Positions 1 through 10,575 are shown, numbered from the stretch's first letter. The stretch: DNA of 26,557 nucleotides from Haplosporangium gracile (GCA_015499985.1 JAAAUF010000281.1:1-26557); one strand, 5' to 3'. Numbers and translations are program-made. The notes: a model not told the origin generated them from the sequence alone.

Positions 1-140
1 TTCAAGAAGGAATAAGGCTGCACTAGCATTGCATTAAAAAAAACAACATCATCATCAAAAGAAAAAAGGTGCTGAAAATCATAACAATGCGAAATGATAG
101 TAACGTAAAGAAGAAAACACTACAATAAAAAAAAACTTAT

Positions 141-2762
141 TCATCCCTCCATCCGCAGGGCCTGATAGAGATCTCCAAAGGTCCTAGTGGTAGTCTCCAA
201 CAGGGGAGGGGAACAAGGCCGTGGCGAAAAGATAAACTCTGGCTCTTTCCCGCCATTGGCCATCGTCGTTGTCGTGGCAGGAGTTGTTGCCGTAGTGGGA
301 GTGGGTGGGACACTGACACCGACACTGGCAGCTCCCTGACCGTGAATCATCATCCTTCCTAGCTCACGTGCCTGCAACTGTCCATCGGCTGTCGTCATCA
401 CATCGCTACCAGAAGTGGTGCTGCTGTTGCTCTGGTGAGACATGGATGAGAGGCACTCGATCTGGTTGCTGCCCGACTCTTGTTGTTGCGACTGCGCGGA
501 CGCAGAAGACGAAGAAGGAGAACCCAAGTGGTTAGACCAACGACGAGTGAGAACCGAAGCCAAAGACTGGATGACTGCCGCCTTTTTAGTCTTTGTGTGT
601 GTCGATCCTGTGGGAGTCGAAGGAGTTGTAGGCGTCGAGGGGGGCATCATCATCATCAACAACGAAGACGTCGAACCCTTTCTCGCAATCCCAAATCCGG
701 GTGTAGTAGGCGAACGACCTACTACCGCCACGGGCGCAATGGGCGCGGACGACATTATTGGCGTCGTAGGAGCCAAGGTGAGTTTGTAGCCTGCAGAACG
801 AGGGGTAGTCGGTTGGAGGGGCGAGTCGGGGATAGTCTGCGAGATGGACGTAGAAGAGGTCGAGGATGTCGACGAAGGTCTTGAATGGCTCGAGGTTGCG
901 AATGAAGAAACCGAGGATGAAGACGAAGAGAGAGACAAGGCTGGAGGCAACTGTTGTTGGTGTTGGCGTCTGGAGCCAATACCCGAGAGGGCGGTCGCAA
1001 AGGCAGGCATGGGAGGCGAGAGACTTGTTGGTGTTGTGGGGACTGGAGAGGGGTTCGACAGAGCCGAGAGAGGGGTATAGACCATATCGGGAGTCTTGAA
1101 CTCTCGACTGTGAGTGTGGATCGACACACCCTCAGGGTATTGCTGAATCGGTGGCAATGCTGAAGATGATGGCTGGTGCTGCTGGTACTGGTGCTTGGGT
1201 ACGTTCGTAGACTGCAGCTGGAGTCTTGTCTTTGGGACTGGACCCATCGTCGTAGGAGTTGAAACGGAAGAAGGGGCAGCAGTAACAGGGGTAATAACAG
1301 AAGAGTTCGAGAAGGAGAACCGGTCGTTCATGGGAGTCTGAGGAATAGGGGTCGACGACAAGTAAATGGACGACCGGGGACGGGTCGTGACCGGAGGCAA
1401 CACCTTCACAGGTGCTACCGGAGCTGGTGTTGTTGCTGCAATGGGTGAGGATGCTGGGGTATCGAGATCCATGTTCTCGGTCGGGTAAGGATACTCCTCC
1501 TCGTCCTCATCCATATACATCGGAATCTTCTTCATATTGCTGTTGCTGGTGTTCAGAGACTTTTCAAACTCGGACAGCTGGTACATAAGACTCATGTTGG
1601 GCGAGATGACAGCCGAGCGGGCTTTGACCAGCTCATAGGCGTCTGTCAAACCCATGTGGAGCGTCTTCATCACATAGGCGATAACAAGCGAGGCCGATCG
1701 AGAGACGCCCAATTGACAGTGCACAAGCACCTTTCCACCCCTCGTCTTAGCCTCCTCGATATAGTCGAACGCCAAGGGGAACTCGCTCCGGAGGTTCCGT
1801 TGGTGGTGAGTCCAAGAGAGAGACTTGTAGTGGATCGAGCTGCCGGAATGGGGATCCAGGACAACCCTATCCCCTCCTCCTCCATTGATAGGTTTCCGTG
1901 AGGTAGGGGGTTGTAGTAGTTGTTGCTGCGTTTGCTGTTGTCGCTGCTGTTGCTCCTGTTGAGTGATTTCGACGGCGACGTTGAGGACAGCGGTGATCCC
2001 CAGACGCGACAGCATCTTGACGTCTGTCGCGTTATGTTCAGCTCCCAGGTAGAGGTGAGGGAGAACGCAGACAGGTTCGGAGGTGTAGGGCGAGGCAGCT
2101 CCATACTCGGCGCTAAAGTCGGCGAAGTAGGCCGAGATGGGACGGTGGGTCGAGGAAGGGTTGGTCGATAGGGGTAAGCGAGGCGTGGGCAGGGCCTGGT
2201 TGAGCAAGAGTTGACTATGTCGCCTTGAGTCTGTTGTGGAGGAAGTGGAAGTAGTGACGGCGATGGCGGGTGTTGCTGTTGGGGTGCCGATAGTAATTGT
2301 GGAGGACGGGTGGGAGTGGGAGTGGGACAAGGCAGAAGACAGGGGGGCGGGGGTGAAGGGACGCCTTGAGGATAGGGAGGAAGTTGGAGGGAAGGAAGGA
2401 GACGAGGCAGAGGCCATGGCTACGAGCGACTCGAGCTTTCCAGGGGAAGGAGGTACGAGGAGCGAGAGCCGTTTTGAGTTGCGGGTCTTTTTCATATCCT
2501 GGGCGAGGAGTGGCCGTTGCAGCGAGAACGAGTGTGAGGTTGGACGGACCATCGCTGGTGGCGGGCTGAGTGAGGTCGTTGTGGAGGAGGATGGTGAAGA
2601 AGGAGATGTGGTAGATGTTGTCGCTGAGGCTGAGGCTAAAGAAGAGGAAGAAGGAGGAGAGGAGAAGAAGGGAGAAGAAGGGGATGTGAAGCGTGGTGTA
2701 GGCATCTCGGAGATCGAATGAAGGTCGATGGATGATGGTTCGCAGACGCTGTATGGAGGCAT
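141..2762 (-). CDS. Dual-specificity (MAP kinase-type) protein phosphatase with long disordered flanks
   Basis: A single open frame of 873 residues starts at an ATG at 2762 and stops with TGA at 141. The catalytic domain spans about residues 229-402. It opens with a V-L-P-H-L-Y-L-G motif and carries the signature HCQLGVSRSA, with the catalytic Cys at residue 349 (codon 1716-1718), followed by the helix SLVIAYVMK and the AYELVKARSAVISPN segment typical of DSPs. The family removes phosphate from Tyr and Thr, classically in the MAPK activation loop (yeast Msg5, fission yeast Pmp1). Both flanks are Ser/Thr/Pro-rich and look disordered. A basic-hydrophobic stretch KRLSLLVP at residues 97-104 resembles a MAPK docking site. 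A glutamine tract at about residues 265-285 interrupts the catalytic domain. The usual general-acid Asp is not visible; WTHHQ lies there. DSP family assignment is firm; the MAPK target is inferred. Confidence 0.9.
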   Translation of the reverse strand: MPPYSVCEPSSIDLHSISEMPTPRFTSPSSPFFSSPPSSSSLASASATTSTTSPSSPSSSTTTSLSPPPAMVRPTSHSFSLQRPLLAQDMKKTRNSKRLSLLVPPSPGKLESLVAMASASSPSFPPTSSLSSRRPFTPAPLSSALSHSHSHPSSTITIGTPTATPAIAVTTSTSSTTDSRRHSQLLLNQALPTPRLPLSTNPSSTHRPISAYFADFSAEYGAASPYTSEPVCVLPHLYLGAEHNATDVKMLSRLGITAVLNVAVEITQQEQQQRQQQTQQQLLQPPTSRKPINGGGGDRVVLDPHSGSSIHYKSLSWTHHQRNLRSEFPLAFDYIEEAKTRGGKVLVHCQLGVSRSASLVIAYVMKTLHMGLTDAYELVKARSAVISPNMSLMYQLSEFEKSLNTSNSNMKKIPMYMDEDEEEYPYPTENMDLDTPASSPIAATTPAPVAPVKVLPPVTTRPRSSIYLSSTPIPQTPMNDRFSFSNSSVITPVTAAPSSVSTPTTMGPVPKTRLQLQSTNVPKHQYQQHQPSSSALPPIQQYPEGVSIHTHSREFKTPDMVYTPLSALSNPSPVPTTPTSLSPPMPAFATALSGIGSRRQHQQQLPPALSLSSSSSSVSSFATSSHSRPSSTSSTSSTSISQTIPDSPLQPTTPRSAGYKLTLAPTTPIMSSAPIAPVAVVGRSPTTPGFGIARKGSTSSLLMMMMPPSTPTTPSTPTGSTHTKTKKAAVIQSLASVLTRRWSNHLGSPSSSSASAQSQQQESGSNQIECLSSMSHQSNSSTTSGSDVMTTADGQLQARELGRMMIHGQGAASVGVSVPPTPTTATTPATTTTMANGGKEPEFIFSPRPCSPPLLETTTRTFGDLYQALRMEG

Positions 2763-2869
2763 GGTGATATGAATGTGGTATGTATGTGTGTATGCGTGGT
2801 AGTGTAATGCGTGCGTGCGTGGGGTATGATATGCCGATGAGAGATGCTAGTAAGGATGGTAATGAACAG

Positions 2870-3890
2870 GTTATGCTACGAGATGGGGAGCAATAAAGAG
2901 AGAGAGAAGAAGAAGAGCAAGAAAAAGAGAAAAAAGAGGATTAGAAAGACGCTGTTTAAAGGGTATTCAGGTGTAGTAGAAATGCGGTGGGTTATTATTT
3001 GCATGCTAATGTCGCTGACTCTAACAGTATAACAGTATGAAACAAGGGAGAGGAGAGGAGGAGGAAAGAAGGTGAGGAGGAGAATGGGAAAAGGGAGCAT
3101 TGGATTGGATTATGGACTCTCTTCTTGTTTGCCTAGTAGAGCCACAGACAGGCATTATGATCCAGAGCAGCACAGACAAAAGAGAGACGAGAATACACCA
3201 ACTGAAGGGAAACAGTAAGCGTGCAAAATAGGATGATGATGAGCAGCAGACAGGCAAGGATGAGACAGTTTGGAAGCGGAGGCAGGAGGCGGGAATGATA
3301 TCGAAAAAAGGGTGCGCAATGTGCATGTATATGTATGTAATGGACAGCAACAACAAGGGTTGGATGGACAATTGAACAATGCATACATGAAAATGCTTCT
3401 TCTTGTTGCAAGTTTGATTTGCCTCGGGCTGCAGAAAAAATGAGGTGAGTGAGAGTGTGATTGAGGGGAGAGAGAAAGAGATGAGAGGAAAGTGAAGAGA
3501 GGCAGAAGAGAGGAAATGAGGAAGAGAGGGAGCGTGATTGGTAGCGAAGCTATACCTCGTGTGTGCGTAAATGTGGTTGTGGTTATTGTGGTAAAGAAAA
3601 GGAAAAAAAGAGTGCGAGGTACAAGAGAAGGATGAGAAAGAATAAATGAGTGATATGGATACAAGCTGACAAACGACATGCGTTGTTGTTGGATATGGGT
3701 ATGGATTTTGATTGAAAAGAATAAAGGGAACACAAGAAGGACGAAATGGACACAAAGTGTGTTTATGAAGAAGAGTATGAAGAAGTGAAAGAGGGAAAGA
3801 GAAGCACGAAAGAAGGAAAGTGGGGGGCAAAATGGAAAAAAAGAAGAAGAAAGAGAAGAACACACAATTGTCTACCCCACGGAGAACTCA
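2870..3890 (-). promoter_or_regulatory. Pyrimidine-rich leader/promoter tract of the phosphatase gene
   Basis: The minus strand is strongly C/T-rich for about 1 kb directly upstream of the phosphatase start at 2762. Similar tracts precede the other genes here on their own coding strands (about 6780-7410 plus; about 25560-25790 minus). Pyrimidine-rich promoter and 5' leader DNA is common in filamentous fungi. No TATA box or defined start site was identified, so the exact transcript start is unknown. Confidence 0.4.
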
Positions 3891-4637
3891 TTTTGGACAG
3901 AGAACCCTGCCACTGATCATTTTTTTTTCTTTTTGAGCCTGACCTGGCCACATTTCTCTTTCTTTCTTTCTTTCTTGAACTTGCACCAAACTAGCACAAG
4001 CACTCCACCCCAGCTAACCAACCAGTTAGCCCAGTCTCAAGAAAAAGAAGTGATCCTCAAACAGTTTCGAAACGGGGCAGCAAGCAAAATGAAGGAGTGG
4101 CCTTCTAAAGGGCCGAAAGGGCCGAGAATAGAATCAGCCTCGTTAACAGTTTTGGCCCCTCTTGATCTTTCCATTGTCTATTGGGAGCTTAGGCACTCCG
4201 GAGTGTCCGAGGATTATTACAAAAAAAAAGAGGAGGGAAAGGAAACCAAAAAAAAGGATCATATTATTCCCAATAAAGAATGACGATGATGAATGATGCT
4301 GCTGACGATATGGTCATAGAGAAGAGGAGTGCCCTGGGTGGTGGTGTTTTAGGCTGACGGTTGGACAGTTGGACTGTTGGGCAAGTGAGTTCAGGTGAGT
4401 GGGTAGGGTAGGTAAGGGCAACAATGACAGCTGGATGCTGATGAGATAGTTTGATCGTCGGTTGTTGTTGTTATTATCCCGCTTGCAAGCTAGGCTCGTT
4501 TTTCTCCAACCTCCCTTTCCTTCCGTCGCTGTGCATCGATCCATTCATCTGAAAATTGGATAGGTAGGATGGCAGTGCTAAGTGTCCCAATCCCAATCTA
4601 CCTCGAAATTAAATATTATACAAAAAGAGACGCCGAG

Positions 4638-4653
4638 ACACACACACACACAC
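4638..4653. repeat. AC dinucleotide microsatellite
   Basis: Eight uninterrupted AC units in intergenic DNA. Likely polymorphic in length between strains. Confidence 0.85.
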
Positions 4654-5704
4654 TATTAGACACAAGAAGCGGAGCAAAAAATGATGCCCCTGCCATAGAC
4701 AGACGCTAAGCACAAATAATAATAAATAGCCGAGAGAACTAAAAAAAAAACAACATCTCTCTTCCTCTTCCTCTCTCTCGGATATAAAAAAAAGAAAGAT
4801 GGACAAAGCATACATCGTAAGAAGGACACCTGCAGAATACATGAGAAAAGGAGTATGAGAGCGAATTGATCTGATGGATGTCCCTTGCCCTTATTCGTTT
4901 GTTCGTTTCACTGGTTTTCGTTCTATGTCTCTCTCCCTCTCTTTGTGTGTCGCTCAGGGACTCTGTCCCGTTCTGTTTATGTTTTTTTAGCGTCCCAATC
5001 GAAAATGAAATTTGATTATTAAAAAAAGGGGGAGGGGCTGGTGTGCTGTCGTTGTTGTTAGTGTTAAAATTGTTGGCCGCTTGCCTGCTGTTGTCTAGTC
5101 TCTCGTTCTTACTCTTACTGGTGTGTGTGGTTGTAAATAAATGTAGGAGGGAGGGACGACAAAAAGAAAGGAGAGCTGCAGGACGGTCGGTGGACTTCCA
5201 GGGGTAGGAGAAAGGAGAGCGGTGGTCGAAATGGAAAAAAGGATGCCATTGCGGCATGCAAATACACAATAAAGAACACGAAACAGGAGGTGCACCCAGG
5301 GCGATGATCGAATTGCGTCAGCCGGCAGCAAGGCCATATACTGAAGGAGTAATGGGTATTTTCATTGCAATTGCAGGCACTGCCTCTTTCTCTTTCTCTC
5401 TCTCTTTCTCCCCTTTTCATCTCTTATTCGGTTCTACATAGCTCTCAAAGCAATCTTCTTTTTGCTAGGTTAAGCTGCATCACTTCGATCGTGCATTGTC
5501 ATTCTTGTCGTATGCTACCATGTGCATAGGTGCATGAGTTGGCAGTAGATTGTTGTCTTATCCTTGTTTGTTTGTTGTTGTTGATAGGAGGTGAAGAGAG
5601 GGAATATGAAAAATCTAACAAGTACAATAAACAGATATTGGCACTAAAGAAAACGAAGCGCTGGGATCGTTTAAAAACTCGTTGAAGATGGACCCTATTC
5701 CAGA

Positions 5705-5719
5705 CCAATTGGAGCCAAT
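5705..5719. promoter_or_regulatory. CCAAT motif cluster
   Basis: CCAAT occurs at 5705-5709 and 5715-5719 on plus, and at 5708-5712 on minus as ATTGG, overlapping the first to make the palindrome CCAATTGG. The Hap/CBF complex binds CCAAT in fungi. No transcript is known to start here, so a regulatory role is a guess. Confidence 0.25.
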
Positions 5720-6448
5720 TATCCTTCTTTGTTACGTGCTGTTGCTTATCGTACGGAACAAGGATCATTGTTGTTTTTGTTGTTGACCTTGAAGGCAAGG
5801 GAAAGGAGGGAAGGTAAGAATAAATTGTTTCAAGGAAGTAGAACTGGGTGAGGGAAGTGAAAAGGTGGTGGACTGAGCGTCCTTAGTGGAAGTAAGAGAC
5901 GTTGCGTGAAAAGTGAGCGGGGGCAGTGTGTGTTGCGTATTGTGAGTGTGAGCGAGTGCGCCTACCTGTCGTCGTTGTTGATGTCGGAGGGGGAAGAGGA
6001 ATGAGATTCAACGTCAAGAGAAGAGGTTGATTGTGAATGAGAGAGTGTTGGGCGGGAAGAATATACAGGGCGTGAAGGAAGGAGGGAGGGCGCCGGGGTA
6101 TATGTGTGCGTGTGTGTGTGTATGGGATATGAGAGCAATAGTACAAGGAGAAGGAGGCGGGTGGGAGTGGATGAAGAAGGAAGAAGGATGAGCGATGAAG
6201 AGAGTGGGTGAAGATGGGATGAAAGAAGAGAAAGAAGTAAGGAAGAGAAAGAAGTGTGAGCAGCAGAGACTCGAGAAGAGAAAAAGAACAAGTAAAACCT
6301 GCCTTTGTGTTTGAGGAAACAATTGAAGCAGAGAGCGGGCGCCGCAGAGAAAAATACTATAACGGACACACCCTCAGGACGCAACCCAGCCAGGCACCAT
6401 CATAGAGAAATGATATACATATATATTAGAACAGAGGTTGTGGTCACC

Positions 6449-6458
6449 AGCCAATAGG
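6449..6458 (+). promoter_or_regulatory. CCAAT box upstream of the GID4 gene
   Basis: The stretch AGCCAATAGG fits the extended Hap/CBF consensus, with CCAAT at 6451-6455. It lies about 960 nt upstream of the GID4 start codon, far for a promoter element unless transcription begins near 6500-6700. Motif match only. Confidence 0.3.
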
Positions 6459-6779
6459 ATCCCATAGTTTAAATTAGCAAGTATAAGTGCTTGTCATCCT
6501 AATTTGTTTGTGGTAAAATAAAAAAAACCTTTTCTGTTGTTGAACGCGTTTTGGCTATCCTTCTTGGCGGACACACTTGCCATTTGATAAATAGCAAAGA
6601 CGTGGATAAGATACGAAAACGCGGTCTTGCGAGTCGGACGCATTTTTATCCAGACATGTATGTATGTAGAGAAAGGTGAGATGGGTTGTTCATGCAGTGA
6701 CTCTACGACAACTGCACACCAACCCAATTGCCCCGAGAAGACTAAGCGCTCTGCACGTGATCCGTCATAGAAATGAGAC

Positions 6780-7410
6780 TGCCTTTTTTTTCTCTTTCTT
6801 TTTCTCCTTTTTGCCCCTTGACAGACAGACAGACAGACAGCAGTGTCTTGCGCCGCATTCAAGCTTTGGGCGCTTCCTTTTTCTATTTTTCTCTCTTTAT
6901 CCTTACCTTCTAACTGCTCCTTTCCTGAACCTTCCCTTTATCCTCACTGCACACACACACCATCGACTGCCATGGACACGACGGTAACATTTCTTTTTTG
7001 TCTTCATGGTCATTCCTCATTTATGTCTCGTCTTGTACTTTATGTCCTCATTCAAAGTTTCAAACTCACCCTTCTTTTTGTCCTTCACCACCATGCACTT
7101 TGGGAGCAGACCTAGAAGAAGATACACCCAACGCCATTTCGACTCGACCTTTACTCATACAACTCCATTCACAACCCTCTCAACAGCAACAGTAACAGCA
7201 ACTGCGACCTTCCACCATCCAGCCTATCTCCTTCGTCACCCTTAAGCACCTTTACGCATCCCTAGAACACCATTCAATCCTCCGTAACACACCCGTCACT
7301 CAAAACTCAACAAGCTCTTTTCTCACCCTTCCATCCTCTCTTCCCAACCACTCCTCCCTCCCTACTCATACACACTCAACCCCTACACTCAAAGACATTG
7401 ACAGAAAAGG
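6780..7410 (+). promoter_or_regulatory. Pyrimidine-rich leader/promoter of the GID4 gene
   Basis: The plus strand becomes strongly C/T-rich from about 6780 to the GID4 ATG at 7418. The coding frame stays open back to a TAA at 7193-7195 but holds no ATG before 7418. An ATG at 6972 is followed by a possible donor (ACG then GTAACA at 6983), so a tiny upstream coding or leader exon cannot be excluded. The ATG at 7418 has T at position -3, a weak context for a fungal start, which keeps that alternative alive. Confidence 0.4.
6821..6843. repeat. ACAG tetranucleotide microsatellite
   Basis: Five perfect ACAG units followed by CAG, within the leader region of the GID4 gene. Confidence 0.85.
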
Positions 7411-7417
7411 GAGGCTA

Positions 7418-10263
7418 ATGTCCGGTCTTCGGTCATACACCCTCGACGAGGATACCGAGAGCCCAGTCAACTTGCTCTCCTCTCCGCCCCCTCTCTCCAG
7501 ACGCCACCAACAGCAACAGCAGCAACAGCAACAGCACCAGCAGGCGAGCGACACATCCACTGCTGCTGCGTCTACAGCTTATCCAAGACCACCAGCACTC
7601 TATCCAAACTCTGATGCTGATGCATCTTCCGACTTTTCAGAACTCGAACTCCATCGACGCGTCCCGTCGTCCTCAGGAGGCGAGGGTGGTCTAGCAGACT
7701 TTTCTGACTACGAGACCCCGCTGCCATCCCGATGGGATGTGGCTGCTCATTGGCATATGGGCGAATACTATAGCGAGGGTGTCGAGGGAGATGCGGACGA
7801 TGACGATGACGAGGAGCGTGACCTGGACACGGACCTGTCGGAGGGACCTGCACCAGGACCAGGATTACAAACAAGTCGTCGGATAGGTGGCAGTGCCAGA
7901 AGAATGCAGCTTGATATGGGACGTGTTCGGGATATCCTCTCAAGTCCGATTACGGCCCCTATTGAGTTCAACACTGGACAGTCGAGTCGTACCATAACAA
8001 GTGATTCCGTCTCGACCGCAGGACCGAGCGTAAACACAGGCACAGGCGCAGGAGGAGGAGGAGGAGGAGGAGGAGGAGGAGGAGGAGAAGCAGGACCCTT
8101 GTTTAGCAGCAACCTTATCGACAGCATGACTGACATTGACTCCTTTTCCTCATCCACAAGCGAAGATATCATCTCCAGGTATCATCATCATCATCGGGCA
8201 TATCCATCGCACATCAGCTCATCAGAGCGATCAATTCGCTTCTCCAGAGACGCGGCTCCCCCTCCAACAAGAGCATTTCAAACACCACAACTCACGGCGG
8301 ATATTAACGTATCAACATCAACACTCGAACTCATGACATCTGAATTCTTCACACCTGCTTCCGACTCTTTTAGTGGGACCAACGCTCATGATGTCGATGA
8401 CATTATGCAGTCGACACGATCTCTGACAGAGAGCTTTGGCGATACCCTGGGTAGCCTCAATCATTACCGGTCATCGACTCGACCGCAGGCGCAGTCTTCC
8501 TCAACCACAGGACAAGACACCTCTCTTGGTAGCGGCTTTGATCATCCAGGCCACTCTCGCGTGTATAGCCCCTCCCGGCTGACAGATTTCACTGGACAGG
8601 GAAGCAGTCGGTCTCAGTTTGTCCGTTATCCGTTACCACCCGGTGGCGGTAATGGTCAAAGTCGATTGGCAAGTGGATCAGGAGCAGGTACTGGCTCTCT
8701 TCAACAACAACAGCGGCACCACTTGTTTGCGCTGGCCGCCTCGAACAGACATGGGCTGGTGTCTTCACCTCGAGGTCATCTCTCGCCATACTGGGGCGGA
8801 CTAGAGAGATCTCGTCGACAGGGATCTCAGTCTCCTCGGTACTCTTCAACGTCTTCTCCTAGCTCCTCCACCTCTTCTTCAAGAGTCGCCTCGCCGGTGT
8901 TGGGTCCACAATCGGCTTTGCTGAAGATTCAGGAGACCGAAGACGGTGAGAGTAAGATGATGGTGGCAGAGCAGCAGGATGAAGGATATCACCTCAACCA
9001 ACCCGTCACATGCAACGCTCCTGTCGCTGGTCCAGGAGAAGGAGGAGCAAGCCGACAAGCCAGTGGGATGTCTCAAGGCATCGGGAACAGTCGTCAGCAA
9101 CAGGGAACTACTCGACAGGGGTCTTCCATTTTTGTTACCAACAATGACCAAAAGATTACATCGTTGCCGTCGTTTGCATCGTCGGTCTTCATGCCAGTTA
9201 TTCAGGGAACAATGCTGATACCTTGTGAGGCATACGGTCCCTCAGAAATGTATCGACGACCAAAAACAAACCATCCGAGACGGCCATGTTGCTTTTTGCA
9301 GGCAGGACAAAAGTTCAGTGGCACCCAAAGCCTCAAGACCATGACTTCAACTCTTTCGGGAATGCGAGCTCGCCAAGTCGAGGAGTGGAACGTCAAAGTC
9401 GTACGTGTGAACTCAATTTTTGTTCTTTTTCTCGCTCTGTTATAAAGCTTGCCTTTATTCCTACATCTCAAGCTAACACATACGCCTTTTTTTCTATGGA
9501 CTGTAATGCTTTCTCTATAGTCGATTAGCGCAGTGGATTACTATGCAGGAACGGTGTGTGGTCACATGGAAGCCATGGATGTCCCTATGTCCGTCTCGAA
9601 CGTCGTCACCTTCTGGGAAGGCGAGGTAAACACGTTGTCATTTTTTCTCTGAAGACCGTAATCTGTGTGTAACATTTCAATATCCTCCGCAAACTGATCG
9701 TCAATTATTTACTTCCCTGACACTACCCCCCTTTTTTTTCTTTGCTTCGATACTATAGATTATCGACTTTGACAACCATACACTATGGACAAGGAAGTGG
9801 GCAGCAAAGGAGAGGACTGATCTGGATCATTGGAGGCGACTGGAGGCGTTCAGGGGTATGGATGAAAAGCAAATCATTAAAGGAGCAGAAAACGGACGCT
9901 TCAAGACAAAGGGACATGTCACCCAAAAGTTCATCTTTATGCGGTGGAAAGGTAATACCTCTACGGTTCTTTTTATTTTCTTTGTTTTTTTGGCTATTGT
10001 GATACGTTGTGCGACATGCAGGAGGAACTAACGCGTGTTTTTTCTTTCGTATTGATGTCATAATAGAGAGACACTTTGTGAATGTAAGTGAGCATACGAG
10101 CGGATTGACGATTGCAGGATTCTATTATGTGTCAATGCGGCGGTCGGATGGGTATGTGGAGGGGTTCTACCATGACCAGGCGTCGACTCCCTTCCAGCAC
10201 CTGTCACTCAACCCGACCTTTGAGACCAATGGCTTCTCCTCCCCTATCTTTGAACTCGCCTAG
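7418..10263 (+). CDS. GID4: GID4/VID24-type substrate receptor of the GID (CTLH) E3 ubiquitin ligase
   Basis: Four exons, 7418-9400, 9521-9625, 9759-9951 and 10067-10263, join in frame to 825 residues and stop at TAG. Introns are 120, 133 and 115 nt; donors are GTACGT, GTAAAC and GTAATA, and all three acceptors end TAG. The C-terminal 240 residues (about 586-825) match the VID24/GID4 fold: LQAGQKFSGTQSLK, YYAGTVCGHMEAMD, VVTFWEGEIIDFDNHTLWTR, KFIFMRWKE, LTIAGFYYVSM and a C-terminal SPIFEL. In yeast Gid4 binds N-terminal-proline degrons of fructose-1,6-bisphosphatase and other gluconeogenic enzymes and brings them to the ligase. Residues 1-585 are low complexity, with Gln, acidic, Gly and Ser tracts; known GID4 proteins are about 300-360 residues. 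Intron 3 has a second in-frame acceptor at 10021 that would add 15 residues. Domain identity is strong; the N-terminal start is less certain. Confidence 0.92.
8051..8086 (+). repeat. (GGA)12 triplet repeat coding polyglycine
   Basis: Twelve perfect GGA units encode twelve glycines in the GID4 N-terminal extension. Such GGA arrays can fold into G-quadruplex structures in DNA or RNA, and would be in the sense strand of the transcript. Slippage would change the protein length without shifting frame. Confidence 0.9.
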
Positions 10264-10575
10264 GGATGGGCACATGGGTTTCGGTCAAAATTTTCTTTTC
10301 GTTTTCGTTTTTCAGCATTTCGTTTCTTTTTCTCATTTGCTTGCTTGCACATTTTTTTGCTCTGTCTGTAACATTTTCTCCGTCTCTCACCATGTTGTAC
10401 ATAACCCGCGTCTTCATTTCATTTCATCCTGTGAACAAAAAACAACAACAAACAAACCTGTAATTCTATCCACTTTGCTCTCAATTCTTCTGTCCTTTCA
10501 CTTCTCGCGTCTTGTTTCTTCTCTGGACTTCCGGTGTCCGTGGCAGCTAACGTCTGTCCCAAAAAGAAAACAAAT

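Larger units (their letters stand above)
2763..7417. other. Long intergenic region between divergent genes
   Basis: This 4.65 kb separates the phosphatase (minus) from the GID4 gene (plus). I see no open frame with convincing protein character. The plus strand is purine-rich at about 2870-3890 and again at 5780-6350, so the minus strand is pyrimidine-rich there, as fungal leaders often are. At 6780-7410 the polarity flips and the plus strand becomes C/T-rich, consistent with the GID4 leader. The rest is mixed sequence with an AC repeat (4638-4653), an ACAG repeat (6821-6843) and several CCAAT motifs. Long open frames at 3021-3865 minus and 5962-6384 minus are Ser/Leu/Phe/His-rich by-products of C/T-rich DNA. 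Confidence 0.6.

Noticed and set aside
2236..2721. Glu/Val-rich 161-residue plus-strand open frame
   Set aside because: Antisense shadow of the Ser/Pro-rich N terminus of the phosphatase.
3021..3865. Open frames of 236-280 residues on minus, rich in Ser, Leu, Phe and His
   Set aside because: They overlap in different frames within C/T-rich DNA, have no domain character, and are best explained as leader composition of the phosphatase gene.
3933..4283. 116-residue plus-strand open frame
   Set aside because: It starts at TTG with no ATG until well inside, has no recognisable motif and sits next to a TTCT simple repeat.
5499..5798. Minus-strand open frame with an internal ATG in good context, about 89 codons
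   Set aside because: No domain, no supporting splice or poly(A) signals and ordinary intergenic composition; a small gene cannot be ruled out but is unsupported.
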